Below are positions 26,001 through 32,294 of a stretch of DNA of 64,000 bases, one piece after another (positions within the stretch are counted from its first letter, which is position 1; every line of letters starts with the position of its first letter). Both the position numbers and the translations under genes were made by a program. The notes beneath the pieces are model-generated. The model was not told where the DNA came from and searched no databases. It saw nothing but the letters and a program-made list of their open reading frames with translations. The stretch comes from Aestuariibacter sp. A3R04 (GTDB taxonomy: Bacteria > Pseudomonadota > Gammaproteobacteria > Enterobacterales > Alteromonadaceae). The stretch is taken from assembly GCF_018860805.1 (NCBI RefSeq), contig NZ_JAHKQR010000011.1, positions 1,418,952 through 1,482,951 on the forward strand, given 5' to 3'.

Positions 26001-26205
26001 GGGTGTCATAGCACTGGCGGTATCCTTTAACCGGAAAGTTATCGCTGAAGGTGTCGAGAGCCTGGAGCACGGTAAGATGTTGATGGGAATGGGCTGTGAA
26101 CTAGCTCAGGGCTATGGGATTGCCAAACCTATGCCCGCAAATACAATTCCTAAATGGGCTGAAGAATGGACTAGAAGTGCGAAATGGACTCTGAACTTCA
26201 ATTAA
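23038..26205 (+). CDS. Membrane c-di-GMP enzyme: Cache-HAMP-PAS-PAS-GGDEF-EAL
   Basis: The 1055-residue inner-membrane protein has a first helix (about 9-26), a periplasmic dCache sensor (about 30-285, 'DRDYIREAVDSRNFSIGEYQ' region), a second helix (about 284-302), a HAMP linker, two PAS domains (about 370-485 and 490-615), a GGDEF domain with intact R-V-G-G-D-E-F (about 697-702) and an EAL domain with V-E-A-L (about 826) and 'DDFGTGYSSL'. Both catalytic motifs are intact, so it may make and break c-di-GMP. Start 23038 follows AAGG; a frame open to 22888 is probably untranslated. A perfect FNR-type box lies upstream. Confidence 0.9.
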   Translation: MFFKTLHSRLTLLIVIVAVPGVGGLVYESVKQRQYAIDLANQKALNTVDLTMDFQGLLVEETQLFLRNLVSFDEVQSPDSPQCSQFLQNALKINSRYVNLGVPLVSGELLCNATSLPSPVNVSDRDYIREAVDSRNFSIGEYQVDRATGVASVNFAYPVIGPEDNEIIGVAVAVISLNWWNQFLAKSNLPEGAHAYITDREQKIIASYPADLSIIGAQLSRIESDIKLSPSNSETSAPQTVTSLKNGRVFVSRPLIDGNNSIQISVGIPFDEQLKAINTGFMHAVLVLSVLIITLIFIARLGIRKTLLNPLKSLLKSAENLEHGKEVGEIEQHGAKELVALQRRFNSMARTRLNAERKLIESQSSLIESERELSGHIENTPLGCISWDCNMVCTKWNMSATRIFGYSALEAIGKSAIELILLPELTATHSKVFRQIVNNRNGHRRTNKNKTKSGQIITCEWYSTPIVNHQGDVVGVTSLVQDVTTKKALEERLKLVGTVFSHAREGIFITDSNARIIEVNDTFISITGYSRNEVIGKNPNILKSNRQSASFYKTLWASLDKKGYWSGEIWNKRKNGEIYAQLLTISAVKNEQENIKNYIAIFSDISEAKKQQDKLEKMAHYDVLTNLPNRTLLARRLEHSLTQGRLKQKYVAVALLDLDGFKEVNDEYGHDAGDRLLLALSNKLKGALRECDTLSRVGGDEFVAVLANLTEADEANALVNGLLKAASAPVTIDTNTVRLSASIGIALYPKDHTDADQLIRYADQAMYLAKQKGKNCYHFFDIHTEDAIKVRHEKLTRIGEALRNREFRLFYQPKVNMRTGEIIGVEALIRWQHPEEGLLSPGSFLPVVENHQLSIDIDEWVIDESIAQMHIWQHAGVHLSVSVNIGAKQIQQPNFIANLKQRLARFPDVKPGSLELEVLETSKLDDLKHVSDIMNECVNLGVSFAIDDFGTGYSSLTYLRRLPASMIKIDQTFVRDMLEDTDDKAIVKGVIALAVSFNRKVIAEGVESLEHGKMLMGMGCELAQGYGIAKPMPANTIPKWAEEWTRSAKWTLNFN

Positions 26206-26283
26206 ACTGATCTGATCCTTATGTCGACATAATTCCCTCTTCCCCTTGGTAGTAGATCCGCATAGATATTCTTATCGTGACAT

Positions 26284-26965
26284 TTAAATAGCCTGCATTT
26301 TTACTTGAGCAAGTTTCCCATCTTCTTTTAGTTCTCCTCGCAGAAACTTAACCCATTTCATCGAATAGAGGTAGCCGTCAAACCCTTCAACATATGCTGA
26401 ATATTCACCCTTGTAAGATTTGTCAGTTTCTCTGGGTCGTGCTTCATAAAACTTCCAGCATTTTGTATGTAACGTCATATTAAAATTCGGGATTTCTTTG
26501 GATACTAACTCTACTACTCGTGAGGGCTTGAGCTTAAATGGATTTTCTACGCCTTTAATAAAAGCTACGGCTTGTTCATAGTTTTGAAGCTGATCCTCGG
26601 AAAGAGAGTTCACATTAAGTTTTAAATTCGGTATACGGGTTGTTATAAATAGAGACAGCCAACAACGCAAATTCTTTAGCCTTGTGAAGTAGCAACCCTT
26701 TTGCTGACAAATCAGCAGTCTGCTGTAGCTTTTGACTATGAACAGCCCTAAATTCGTCTTTGCTCAAAAAGCATATACCGGAACTCGTATATTGTTCACC
26801 GTCTTTTTCAACATATTGATGCCAACGTTTTGATGGGTAGGTTTTACAAGTATCAGCTTTCCATCCAGTTGCATCTGCAAGTTGCTCAATAGTGAAGGCT
26901 TCACTTTGACGTTCACGACTGTTCAAAAACTCGTATGCTAAATCGACCTTTTCATATCTACTCAT
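26284..26965 (-). pseudogene. Broken DUF3644-like gene (two frames, probable internal deletion)
   Basis: Two minus-strand frames overlap at 26615-26670. The first (from 26965) encodes 116 residues with a helix-turn-helix-like start ('AFTIEQLADATGWKADTCK') and ends in 'LLLHKAKEFALLAVSIYNNP', which resembles the start of DUF3644. The second (to 26284) resembles the family's end ('NFNMTLHTKCWKFYEARP', 'YLYSMKWVKFLRGELK'). Read together they look like one protein that lost its middle and changed frame near 26625. It lies 12 bases downstream of AbiEii in the same direction. The family match is from memory and moderate. Two separate short genes are the alternative. Confidence 0.5.
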
Positions 26966-26977
26966 GGCTATCCCTAA

Positions 26978-27946
26978 CTAATTTTTGCTTAATCCAACAT
27001 AAACCAATACTTCACTGGCCAATTTGGTGAATACCGCTAACGCATTGTCCCAATTCACTGGGCTTTCTGCATAAACCATTGGACTAACGTATCTGTTGTA
27101 CCTTTCTTCAAACTTGGGATCATCAGTCAATAGTTGTAATCCGAAACACAACTCGTCGATGGGAGATTCAACCATTTGTGGATGCTGATTACCGAAACGT
27201 TCAACATCTAATTCAATGGCGTTTGTCATTACTTTGCTGAGCGATTCTATATTTGCTGGTTGAGCCTTTTGGATATGGTACGTGTCGTAGATATGCCTGA
27301 TTAGTGTTTCGTCGTCATCACGTTCATGATTTCTCGCGACGCTTGCCGTTCTGCGCATCATTGATAACAGTTTTTCAGCTTGAGTCTCTAAGATTGCAGC
27401 GCATGCCATGTTTTTTACTTCAATATCAGATTTGAGGACTTCGGCATAGATAGATTGAATGCTTTTAGATTCAGCTTCATCTAAGAGATCTGATTCGATG
27501 AATTCCAACTTAATAAAAGGTCGCAGGCAAGGTGCTTGCTGGTATGCTTGAGGATAACGGATATCAAAACTGAAGTAGCGATATTCATCCTTTACAGTAG
27601 CTTGTTCTTCAATGGAAAAGGTGCCGCTTTCTGATATCAAAAACTCAATATGCTGCTTAACCGCTTTACGAGCCTTTCGCCTAGCGCTTCGTGATGTTAG
27701 ATTATTAAATACATTGTTGGGAACCAGTTTAATATCGATATCTTCCGACATGCGATACGTTTTTATAGCAGATTTGGCAAGTGCAGTGCCGCCCGTAAAT
27801 ACCAACTGGTGGTGTTCGAATTCGATTATCGATAAGTACTTTAATAGTTGGACAACATAGTAGTCTTTTTCGACAATTGCCGGGTTGCCTAGCCCTATGG
27901 CGTCGGCAACATCGACAAATAGCGAGCTATCGAGCTTCGTTGACAC
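26978..27946 (-). CDS. abiEii: AbiEii-type nucleotidyltransferase toxin
   Basis: The 322-residue protein matches the AbiEii/AbiGii toxin family, with the nucleotidyltransferase signature G-G-T-A-L-A-K-S followed by 'YRMSEDIDIKL' (the two catalytic Asp residues) at about 52-75. Related toxins transfer nucleotides to tRNA acceptor ends and halt growth, giving abortive infection. It starts with GTG at 27946, overlaps the antitoxin gene by 20 bases and has AGGT eight bases upstream, so translation is probably coupled. It appears complete. It is the second gene of a two-gene operon within the island. Confidence 0.85.
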   Translation of the reverse strand: MSTKLDSSLFVDVADAIGLGNPAIVEKDYYVVQLLKYLSIIEFEHHQLVFTGGTALAKSAIKTYRMSEDIDIKLVPNNVFNNLTSRSARRKARKAVKQHIEFLISESGTFSIEEQATVKDEYRYFSFDIRYPQAYQQAPCLRPFIKLEFIESDLLDEAESKSIQSIYAEVLKSDIEVKNMACAAILETQAEKLLSMMRRTASVARNHERDDDETLIRHIYDTYHIQKAQPANIESLSKVMTNAIELDVERFGNQHPQMVESPIDELCFGLQLLTDDPKFEERYNRYVSPMVYAESPVNWDNALAVFTKLASEVLVYVGLSKN

Positions 27947-28331
27947 GCTGTTTACCTACGGTAATTTTACGGGTAAAGCGTGGATCGGTTGGAACAATTT
28001 TAACACTGGCTGGAATTTGCGTACTCTGGCCTGAAAAGTTCATGTTCGACAAATCATCGAACTTGTAGTCTACATCTAATCTTTCCATAGCTTCTATTAA
28101 TACACCATCAGCACCCGCAGCATTATCAGGCATCAATTTACCTGTAATGCGATTGACTCTGGCACGTGCATAAAGCCCGTAACCTATCTTCATCAACACG
28201 CCTTCACGAACAAGACTTCTAAGGCCTCGACCTACTTGGTCGTAGTCAGTTATATCTTTAAAATCAGAGCGCAAAAAAACAGAACGCTTGGAGCGCTTGA
28301 CTCTTGTCTTTATCCTGTCTTGTATTGTCAT
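27927..28331 (-). CDS. abiEi: AbiEi-like antitoxin (DUF6088 type)
   Basis: The 134-residue protein has an N-terminal winged helix-turn-helix ('SVFLRSDFKDITDYDQVGRG', 'LRSLVREGVLMKIGYGLYAR') as in AbiEi/DUF6088 antitoxins, then a short C-terminal part ending in a basic segment. It should bind its own promoter and neutralise the nucleotidyltransferase that follows. It is shorter than classical AbiEi (about 280 residues), as DUF6088 members are. Its promoter carries two copies of a 13-base repeat (separate entry). It overlaps abiEii by 20 bases. Confidence 0.82.
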   Translation of the reverse strand: MTIQDRIKTRVKRSKRSVFLRSDFKDITDYDQVGRGLRSLVREGVLMKIGYGLYARARVNRITGKLMPDNAAGADGVLIEAMERLDVDYKFDDLSNMNFSGQSTQIPASVKIVPTDPRFTRKITVGKQRVNEAR

Positions 28332-28357
28332 CTGGCCCCCCTATGCACATTGAATGT

Positions 28358-28402
28358 ATAATAGACAAAAATACGACATTTTTCAACCGCAAAAATACGA
28401 CA
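28358..28402 (-). promoter_or_regulatory. Promoter of the AbiE pair with two direct repeats
   Basis: On the minus strand, TTGAAA (28381-28386) and TATTAT (28358-28363) are 17 bases apart, a good sigma-70 promoter. TGTCGTATTTTTG occurs twice in the same orientation, at 28366-28378 inside the spacer and at 28390-28402 just upstream of -35, 24 bases apart. This placement fits autorepression by the antitoxin. Confidence 0.6.
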
Positions 28403-28464
28403 CAAAAATAAAATAATTAACAATTAAAATATATAGTTATGTAATTCTAAATATAGAAAATATA

Positions 28465-28800
28465 TCACCGCGCAGACAGATAAAAACCCATATACGACTC
28501 ATTCAACTCGCTCTGCAAAATATGCGTGTATACGTGCGTAGTAGAAAGGTCTGCAGGGCCCAGACATTCCTGAATCTGGCGAAGGTTAGCACCATTGCTA
28601 GGCATGTGTGTTGCTGCTGAATGACGAAACATATTACAAGCAGCGTTGACATCAAAGCCTGCGGATTTGAGATACTTTTTAATAAGCTCCGAAAGTTGCG
28701 TGGGCCTGAATGGATTACCGCTATTGCTTATAAACAATGTGTAACCGAATAAAAGGTTTATCTCATCAATGACATAGTTGTCTACTGAGGCTATTTGCAA
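28465..28800 (-). pseudogene. C-terminal fragment of a tyrosine recombinase, active-site histidines replaced
   Basis: About 110 residues match the end of XerC/D-like integrases: 'PFRPTQLSELIKKYLKSAGF', 'FRHSAATHMPSNGANLRQI', 'DLSTTHVYTHI'. The Arg of FRHS and the final Tyr are present, but the His three before that Arg is Asn and the later LGHA is LGPA, so both histidine positions are lost. There is no normal start, and the core N-terminal half is missing. Its left end overlaps the resolvase stub by ten bases. A dead remnant. Confidence 0.72.
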
Positions 28801-28952
28801 CGATTGAGCTCATTGCGTCCACTTCTCGAAGTCTCCGAGGCTTGCTCCTCATAAACACGGTCGCATTTCGCAGCCTTGAGGGCTTCTCGTTGAACGCTGG
28901 TGGATTGGTCTAATGTGGATGCTCGGGCATAGCCATAACGGTGAGAAGGCAT
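28791..28952 (-). pseudogene. N-terminal stub of a serine resolvase/invertase
   Basis: A 53-residue frame starts at ATG 28952 behind a near-ideal ribosome site (TAAGGAGT). It reads 'MPSHRYGYARASTLDQSTSV' and on through 'QREALKAAKCDRVYEEQASE', the start of the serine recombinase family with the catalytic Ser at residue 12, the Q-R-x-A-L-K helix and the A-S-E/G motif. It stops after the equivalent of 'R-x-E-L-N-R', where sequence passes straight into the tyrosine-recombinase fragment. The remaining two thirds are gone. It may still be translated. Confidence 0.75.
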
Positions 28953-28970
28953 TCGGACTCCTTAAAAACA

Positions 28971-29037
28971 GTTCGCACAGGATCTAAGAGGTTTGCATCG
29001 TATGATTAAGTTCATGCAGATTCAACCCTGTACGAAC
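28971..29037. repeat. Nested inverted repeats upstream of the resolvase stub (possible res site)
   Basis: GTTCGCACAGG (28971-28981) and CCTGTACGAAC (29027-29037) form an 11-base inverted repeat with one mismatch. Inside it TGCAT (28994-28998) and ATGCA (29014-29018) form another. Two more GTTCGCC copies follow at about 29053 and 29066. Resolvase genes usually have their recombination site directly upstream, as here. Confidence 0.4.
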
Positions 29038-29165
29038 TCCATTTAAGTTCGCCTTAACGGTTCGCCCAGCGTATACCTTAATGAACTAAAAAAACTGCGG
29101 TGGGCTTCTTGACTTAAAAAGCGATGGTGGCAGTCTATTACGCTAACGGAGATATGGAGATAGTT

Positions 29166-30059
29166 ATGGAGTATACCCCTTCTGCGATTCGCGCCCCTCA
29201 CTTTTTTAATAAACAGAGGAACTTAGACAAAGCCGTTTGTGGTCTTGTCGGTATACTTCGAGGAGTTTCCGCTGACAAGCATCTGACGGCAGAGGAGCTT
29301 CTCTACCTTAATCTATGGCTCAAAGCTCAAAGAAACCTGAGAGACGATCCTGACGGGATAGACCTAATCGACCTCATTGATGATATTGTAGATGACGGTG
29401 TAATTAGTGACGACGAGATGCGTGATTTAGTTACATTGTGTAACGACATCGCGAATATTCGTTCAGTTGAGTTTGAGGGCGAATATGAAGCTAAAATCAA
29501 TGAGTTTCTAGGGTTACTCCAAGGCGTAATTGCTGATGGTGTGGTAAATACCAAGGAGTTCGGGTTTATCTGTGACTGGTTAGATCGCAATGAGATTGTC
29601 GAAGAGGACTGGCTAGTTCGACAAGTAAAATCTCGAATAACTCATATTTTAGAGGACAATGAAGTATCACACGAAGAGCTAACCGAATTCGCGGAAGCTT
29701 TAAAACAACTCACAGGTTATCAGTTTGATGATACTGGCGATGCCGAGTGTGCTTCCTTGGCTTATCTCGAGGACCAAGTTAAGTCGCTAACCGAGTGCAC
29801 TAATGTTTGCTTCACTGGTAAGTTCCTCATGGGAACGAGAAAGACCCTTGAAGACCACGCCAAGTTAGTAGGACTGACCCCAGAGAAAAAGATAACCAAA
29901 AAGCTTAACTTGTTAGTAATCGGTGAGTTAGTTACACCAGATTGGAGATTTCAGAGCTACGGACGCAAAATAGAACAAGCCGTCAAATACAGAGAGGCAG
30001 GTGTTCCTATCAAAATACTGACGGAAAAAACTTGGGCAAAGTTCCTAAAGCTCGACTGA
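29166..30059 (+). CDS. TerB-like/BRCT domain protein, candidate defence gene
   Basis: The 297-residue acidic protein has two helical repeats (about 20-95 and 105-190) that look TerB-like ('ADKHLTAEELLYLNLWLKAQ', 'VIADGVVNTKEFGFICDWLD', with acidic loops), then a BRCT domain (about 215-297) like that of NAD-dependent DNA ligase: 'NVCFTGKFLMGTRKTLEDHA', 'KLNLLVIGEL', 'GRKIEQAVKYREAGVPIKIL'. BRCT domains bind DNA ends or phosphopeptides. Start 29166 has GGAGA five bases upstream; earlier methionines have worse spacing. It is the only intact gene between two recombinase remnants. Function unknown. Confidence 0.75.
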   Translation: MEYTPSAIRAPHFFNKQRNLDKAVCGLVGILRGVSADKHLTAEELLYLNLWLKAQRNLRDDPDGIDLIDLIDDIVDDGVISDDEMRDLVTLCNDIANIRSVEFEGEYEAKINEFLGLLQGVIADGVVNTKEFGFICDWLDRNEIVEEDWLVRQVKSRITHILEDNEVSHEELTEFAEALKQLTGYQFDDTGDAECASLAYLEDQVKSLTECTNVCFTGKFLMGTRKTLEDHAKLVGLTPEKKITKKLNLLVIGELVTPDWRFQSYGRKIEQAVKYREAGVPIKILTEKTWAKFLKLD

Positions 30060-30371
30060 TTTTGCTCAACGCTACTCTACCCAAGGAGTTAAGCTTTTTT
30101 GTTGGATGGATCTTTTCGATATAACGCCAAAGCTGCTCCTTATTCTTATATTTTGAGTATAGGCCATAGTAAGGCTCAACCGCTTATGTCCCGCCAATTT
30201 AACGGCTAACTCTTCAGGACAACCGATCTCCTCGATAGCAGTCGCGAAGTGACCTCGTAACGAGTGTAACCCGACCTTGTAACCTTCGACCTTTTTGAAG
30301 CCCTTCGTATACCTCGAGATTCGGCTTGCGCTGTTCATTGCGGCAGACGAAGGCATATGAAGCATATACAA
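30060..30371 (-). pseudogene. Frameshifted C-terminal piece of a tyrosine integrase
   Basis: The minus strand encodes 'GLHSLRGHFATAIEEIGCPE' and 'ELAVKLAGHKRLSLT', the HxxR and GHK blocks of a phage integrase. Just after, near 30160, one base is missing: the expected '(T)YGLYSK' with the catalytic Tyr and a basic tail ('KNKEQLWRYIEKIHPTKK') continue in another frame. The upstream core is absent, and the downstream end runs into the BRCT gene on the other strand. A decayed integrase, different from the one at 28.5 kb. Confidence 0.68.
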
Positions 30372-30431
30372 GTATGGCGGCCTGGATAGCCTGATAACAC
30401 CTGCGGGAAAGGACTCCCAATATTAACTCGA

Positions 30432-30460
30432 TTTTGTATTGGGTAATCACTTGTTATAAT
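30432..30460 (+). promoter_or_regulatory. Likely sigma-70 promoter of the nuclease gene
   Basis: TATAAT at 30455-30460 is a perfect -10 box. TTTTGT at 30432-30437 is 17 bases before it; TTGTAT at 30434 is a better hexamer but only 15 away. It lies 36 bases before the ATG. Confidence 0.5.
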
Positions 30461-30495
30461 GTTGTCAGAAGGATTAGCAGACACGGATTACAGTT

Positions 30496-31902
30496 ATGGG
30501 CTCGATTGAAGCTCTTCCAAGTGATAATGGACATATCATTACCTACGCTTTGATATTCGCAGTCATATCGTTGCTAGTGTTTACACTATTAAAATCTCGC
30601 GAACTAAAGTCAGAGCTCAATAAAGTCAAATCTCACCTTCAAGACTCGAAGCAAAGAACAACAGAGCTACTTGATAAGTACCAACCGATAAGTTCTATTG
30701 AGACTCGTGTGAAGGAACTTAATGCCGAGTCAGAAGCAATCACATCAAACATCCAGACGCTTCGGGCGTCTTATGCGACTAAACGAAAGCTATTTGATGA
30801 ACTTGAAAGAGAGTTGGCTGTATTCGATGAAAAAATCGAGCTGTCCACATTGGGGTACTATGAGCCTCATTTCGACTTTGGAACTTCAGAAAGATTCAAA
30901 GCTGAGATTACTGCTGTGCGAGAGCAACAGAAAGATATGCTAAAAGCCAAACAAGCGGCCGTTTGTCATACTGAGTGGAAAGTTAATAACAGTGCCAGAG
31001 AAGGTCAAACGATGACAAACAGAGCACTCAAACTAACGCTAAGAGCTTTCAATAACGAATGTGACGCAGCAGTATCAAACGTGAGATGGAATAATATCCG
31101 CAGAATGGAAGAGCGCTTAGCTAAAGCCAGAGATGCCATAGACAAGCTCAACAAGTCTAACAATATTCAAATAACAGAGTCTTATTTCCGGCTCAAATTG
31201 CAAGAACTCAGGCTCACTTATGAATATGCTGAGAAACTAAGACAAGAGAAGGAAGACCGAGCCGAAGCTAAACGCCAACTCAGGGAAGAACAACAACTGA
31301 TAAAAGAGCAAGAGGCAGCGGAAAGAGAGCAACATAAATACGAAGAACTTGTAGCTAAAGCCAATAAAAGAGCTAATAAAGCTACTGGTGAAGCGCTAGA
31401 ACGCTTAAAGTCTGAACTTGAAGAACTTGAGTCACAACTTAACGAGGCCAGAGCAAAATCAGAACGAGCTTTGTCAATGGCACAACAAACCAAATCTGGT
31501 TACGTCTATATCATTAGCAACATTGGTTCATTTGGTGATGGGGTATTTAAAATTGGGATGACCAGAAGACTTGAGCCCCTCGACCGTGTGCGTGAGCTTG
31601 GAGATGCCAGTGTGCCGTTCACTTTTGATGTTCATGCACTTATTTACTCTGAGGATGCGCCTGCACTTGAAGCTGAACTTCATCGTCATTTCAATGAGCA
31701 TCGGCTAAACCTAGTAAACAACCGTAAAGAGTTTTTCAGAGTAGACTTAGCTGAACTGAAGGGCAAACTTGCAGAATTAAATCCTGATGTAGAGTTTCTG
31801 ACTGATGCCGAAGCGCAGGACTATCATCAAAGTCTATTAATTACTCAAGACAAAATTAAAGAGCACACTACGGTTAACCGAAAGCTACCTGAAGAGATTT
31901 GA
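30496..31902 (+). CDS. SNIPE-like anti-phage nuclease (membrane anchor, DUF4041, GIY-YIG)
   Basis: The 468-residue protein has one membrane helix (about 14-32), a coiled coil (33-115), a DUF4041 domain (about 118-250; 'STLGYYEPHFDFGTSERFKA'), a long charged coiled coil (245-330) and a T5orf172/GIY-YIG nuclease domain (335-425). Nuclease residues visible are G335-Y-V-Y338, the YIG-equivalent F351-K-I-G354 followed by R357-R358, E394 in 'EAELHRHF' and N409 in 'NNRKEFF'. This order is that of SNIPE, which I recall as a membrane nuclease that cuts phage DNA during entry. It sits at the edge of the island next to tRNA-Pro with its own promoter. Confidence 0.85.
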   Translation: MGSIEALPSDNGHIITYALIFAVISLLVFTLLKSRELKSELNKVKSHLQDSKQRTTELLDKYQPISSIETRVKELNAESEAITSNIQTLRASYATKRKLFDELERELAVFDEKIELSTLGYYEPHFDFGTSERFKAEITAVREQQKDMLKAKQAAVCHTEWKVNNSAREGQTMTNRALKLTLRAFNNECDAAVSNVRWNNIRRMEERLAKARDAIDKLNKSNNIQITESYFRLKLQELRLTYEYAEKLRQEKEDRAEAKRQLREEQQLIKEQEAAEREQHKYEELVAKANKRANKATGEALERLKSELEELESQLNEARAKSERALSMAQQTKSGYVYIISNIGSFGDGVFKIGMTRRLEPLDRVRELGDASVPFTFDVHALIYSEDAPALEAELHRHFNEHRLNLVNNRKEFFRVDLAELKGKLAELNPDVEFLTDAEAQDYHQSLLITQDKIKEHTTVNRKLPEEI

Positions 31903-32027
31903 GAGAGTTCCCAAAGCTCAGTATTTGGACAACTTCACGACCATCTGATGCTCTTGAAGATCGATTTTAAGATGTTTTGTAGGGCTAGCCAGATAAGGCT
32001 TTTGGATGTCGCTTCGAAAAGAGAAGT

Positions 32028-32104
32028 TGGTCGGTGTGAGAGGATTTGAACCTCCGACCCCTGACACCCCATGACAGTGCGCTACCAAGCTGCGCCACAC
32101 ACCG
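32028..32104 (-). tRNA. tRNA-Pro (anticodon GGG)
   Basis: The 77-base minus-strand gene folds as a tRNA: acceptor CGGTGTG/CACACCG, D-loop with AGCTTGGTAGCGC, anticodon loop ATGGGGT giving GGG, T-arm GGAGGTTCAAATCCTC, and encoded CCA at 32030-32028. The U-U mismatch in the anticodon stem is also found in E. coli tRNA-Pro(GGG). On the minus strand, TTGCAA and TAGACT 16 bases apart lie just upstream as a promoter. It marks the right edge of the island. Confidence 0.93.
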
Positions 32105-32294
32105 ACCGAAAGAGCCGACAAGTCTACTTATTTTCAGAGACTTTGCAATACTAAAAAACAAATAATCGCGCGAACGATTATTTGGTAATCAATTGACGGA
32201 GACCATTGATTATTTAAAGGTCAAAACCTGTGGAAAGACGCGACGCCACAGTGCTTTACGTGGTTGTCTGGGCTTTTAGTGTGGGGATCAATAG

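Noticed and set aside
26206..26283. Possible att site repeating the tRNA-Pro 3' end at the left island edge
   Set aside because: By eye no copy of the tRNA 3' end or its downstream flank is present here, so island ends cannot be defined from direct repeats.
31918..32121. A 67-residue minus-strand open frame
   Set aside because: It runs straight through tRNA-Pro and is explained by it.
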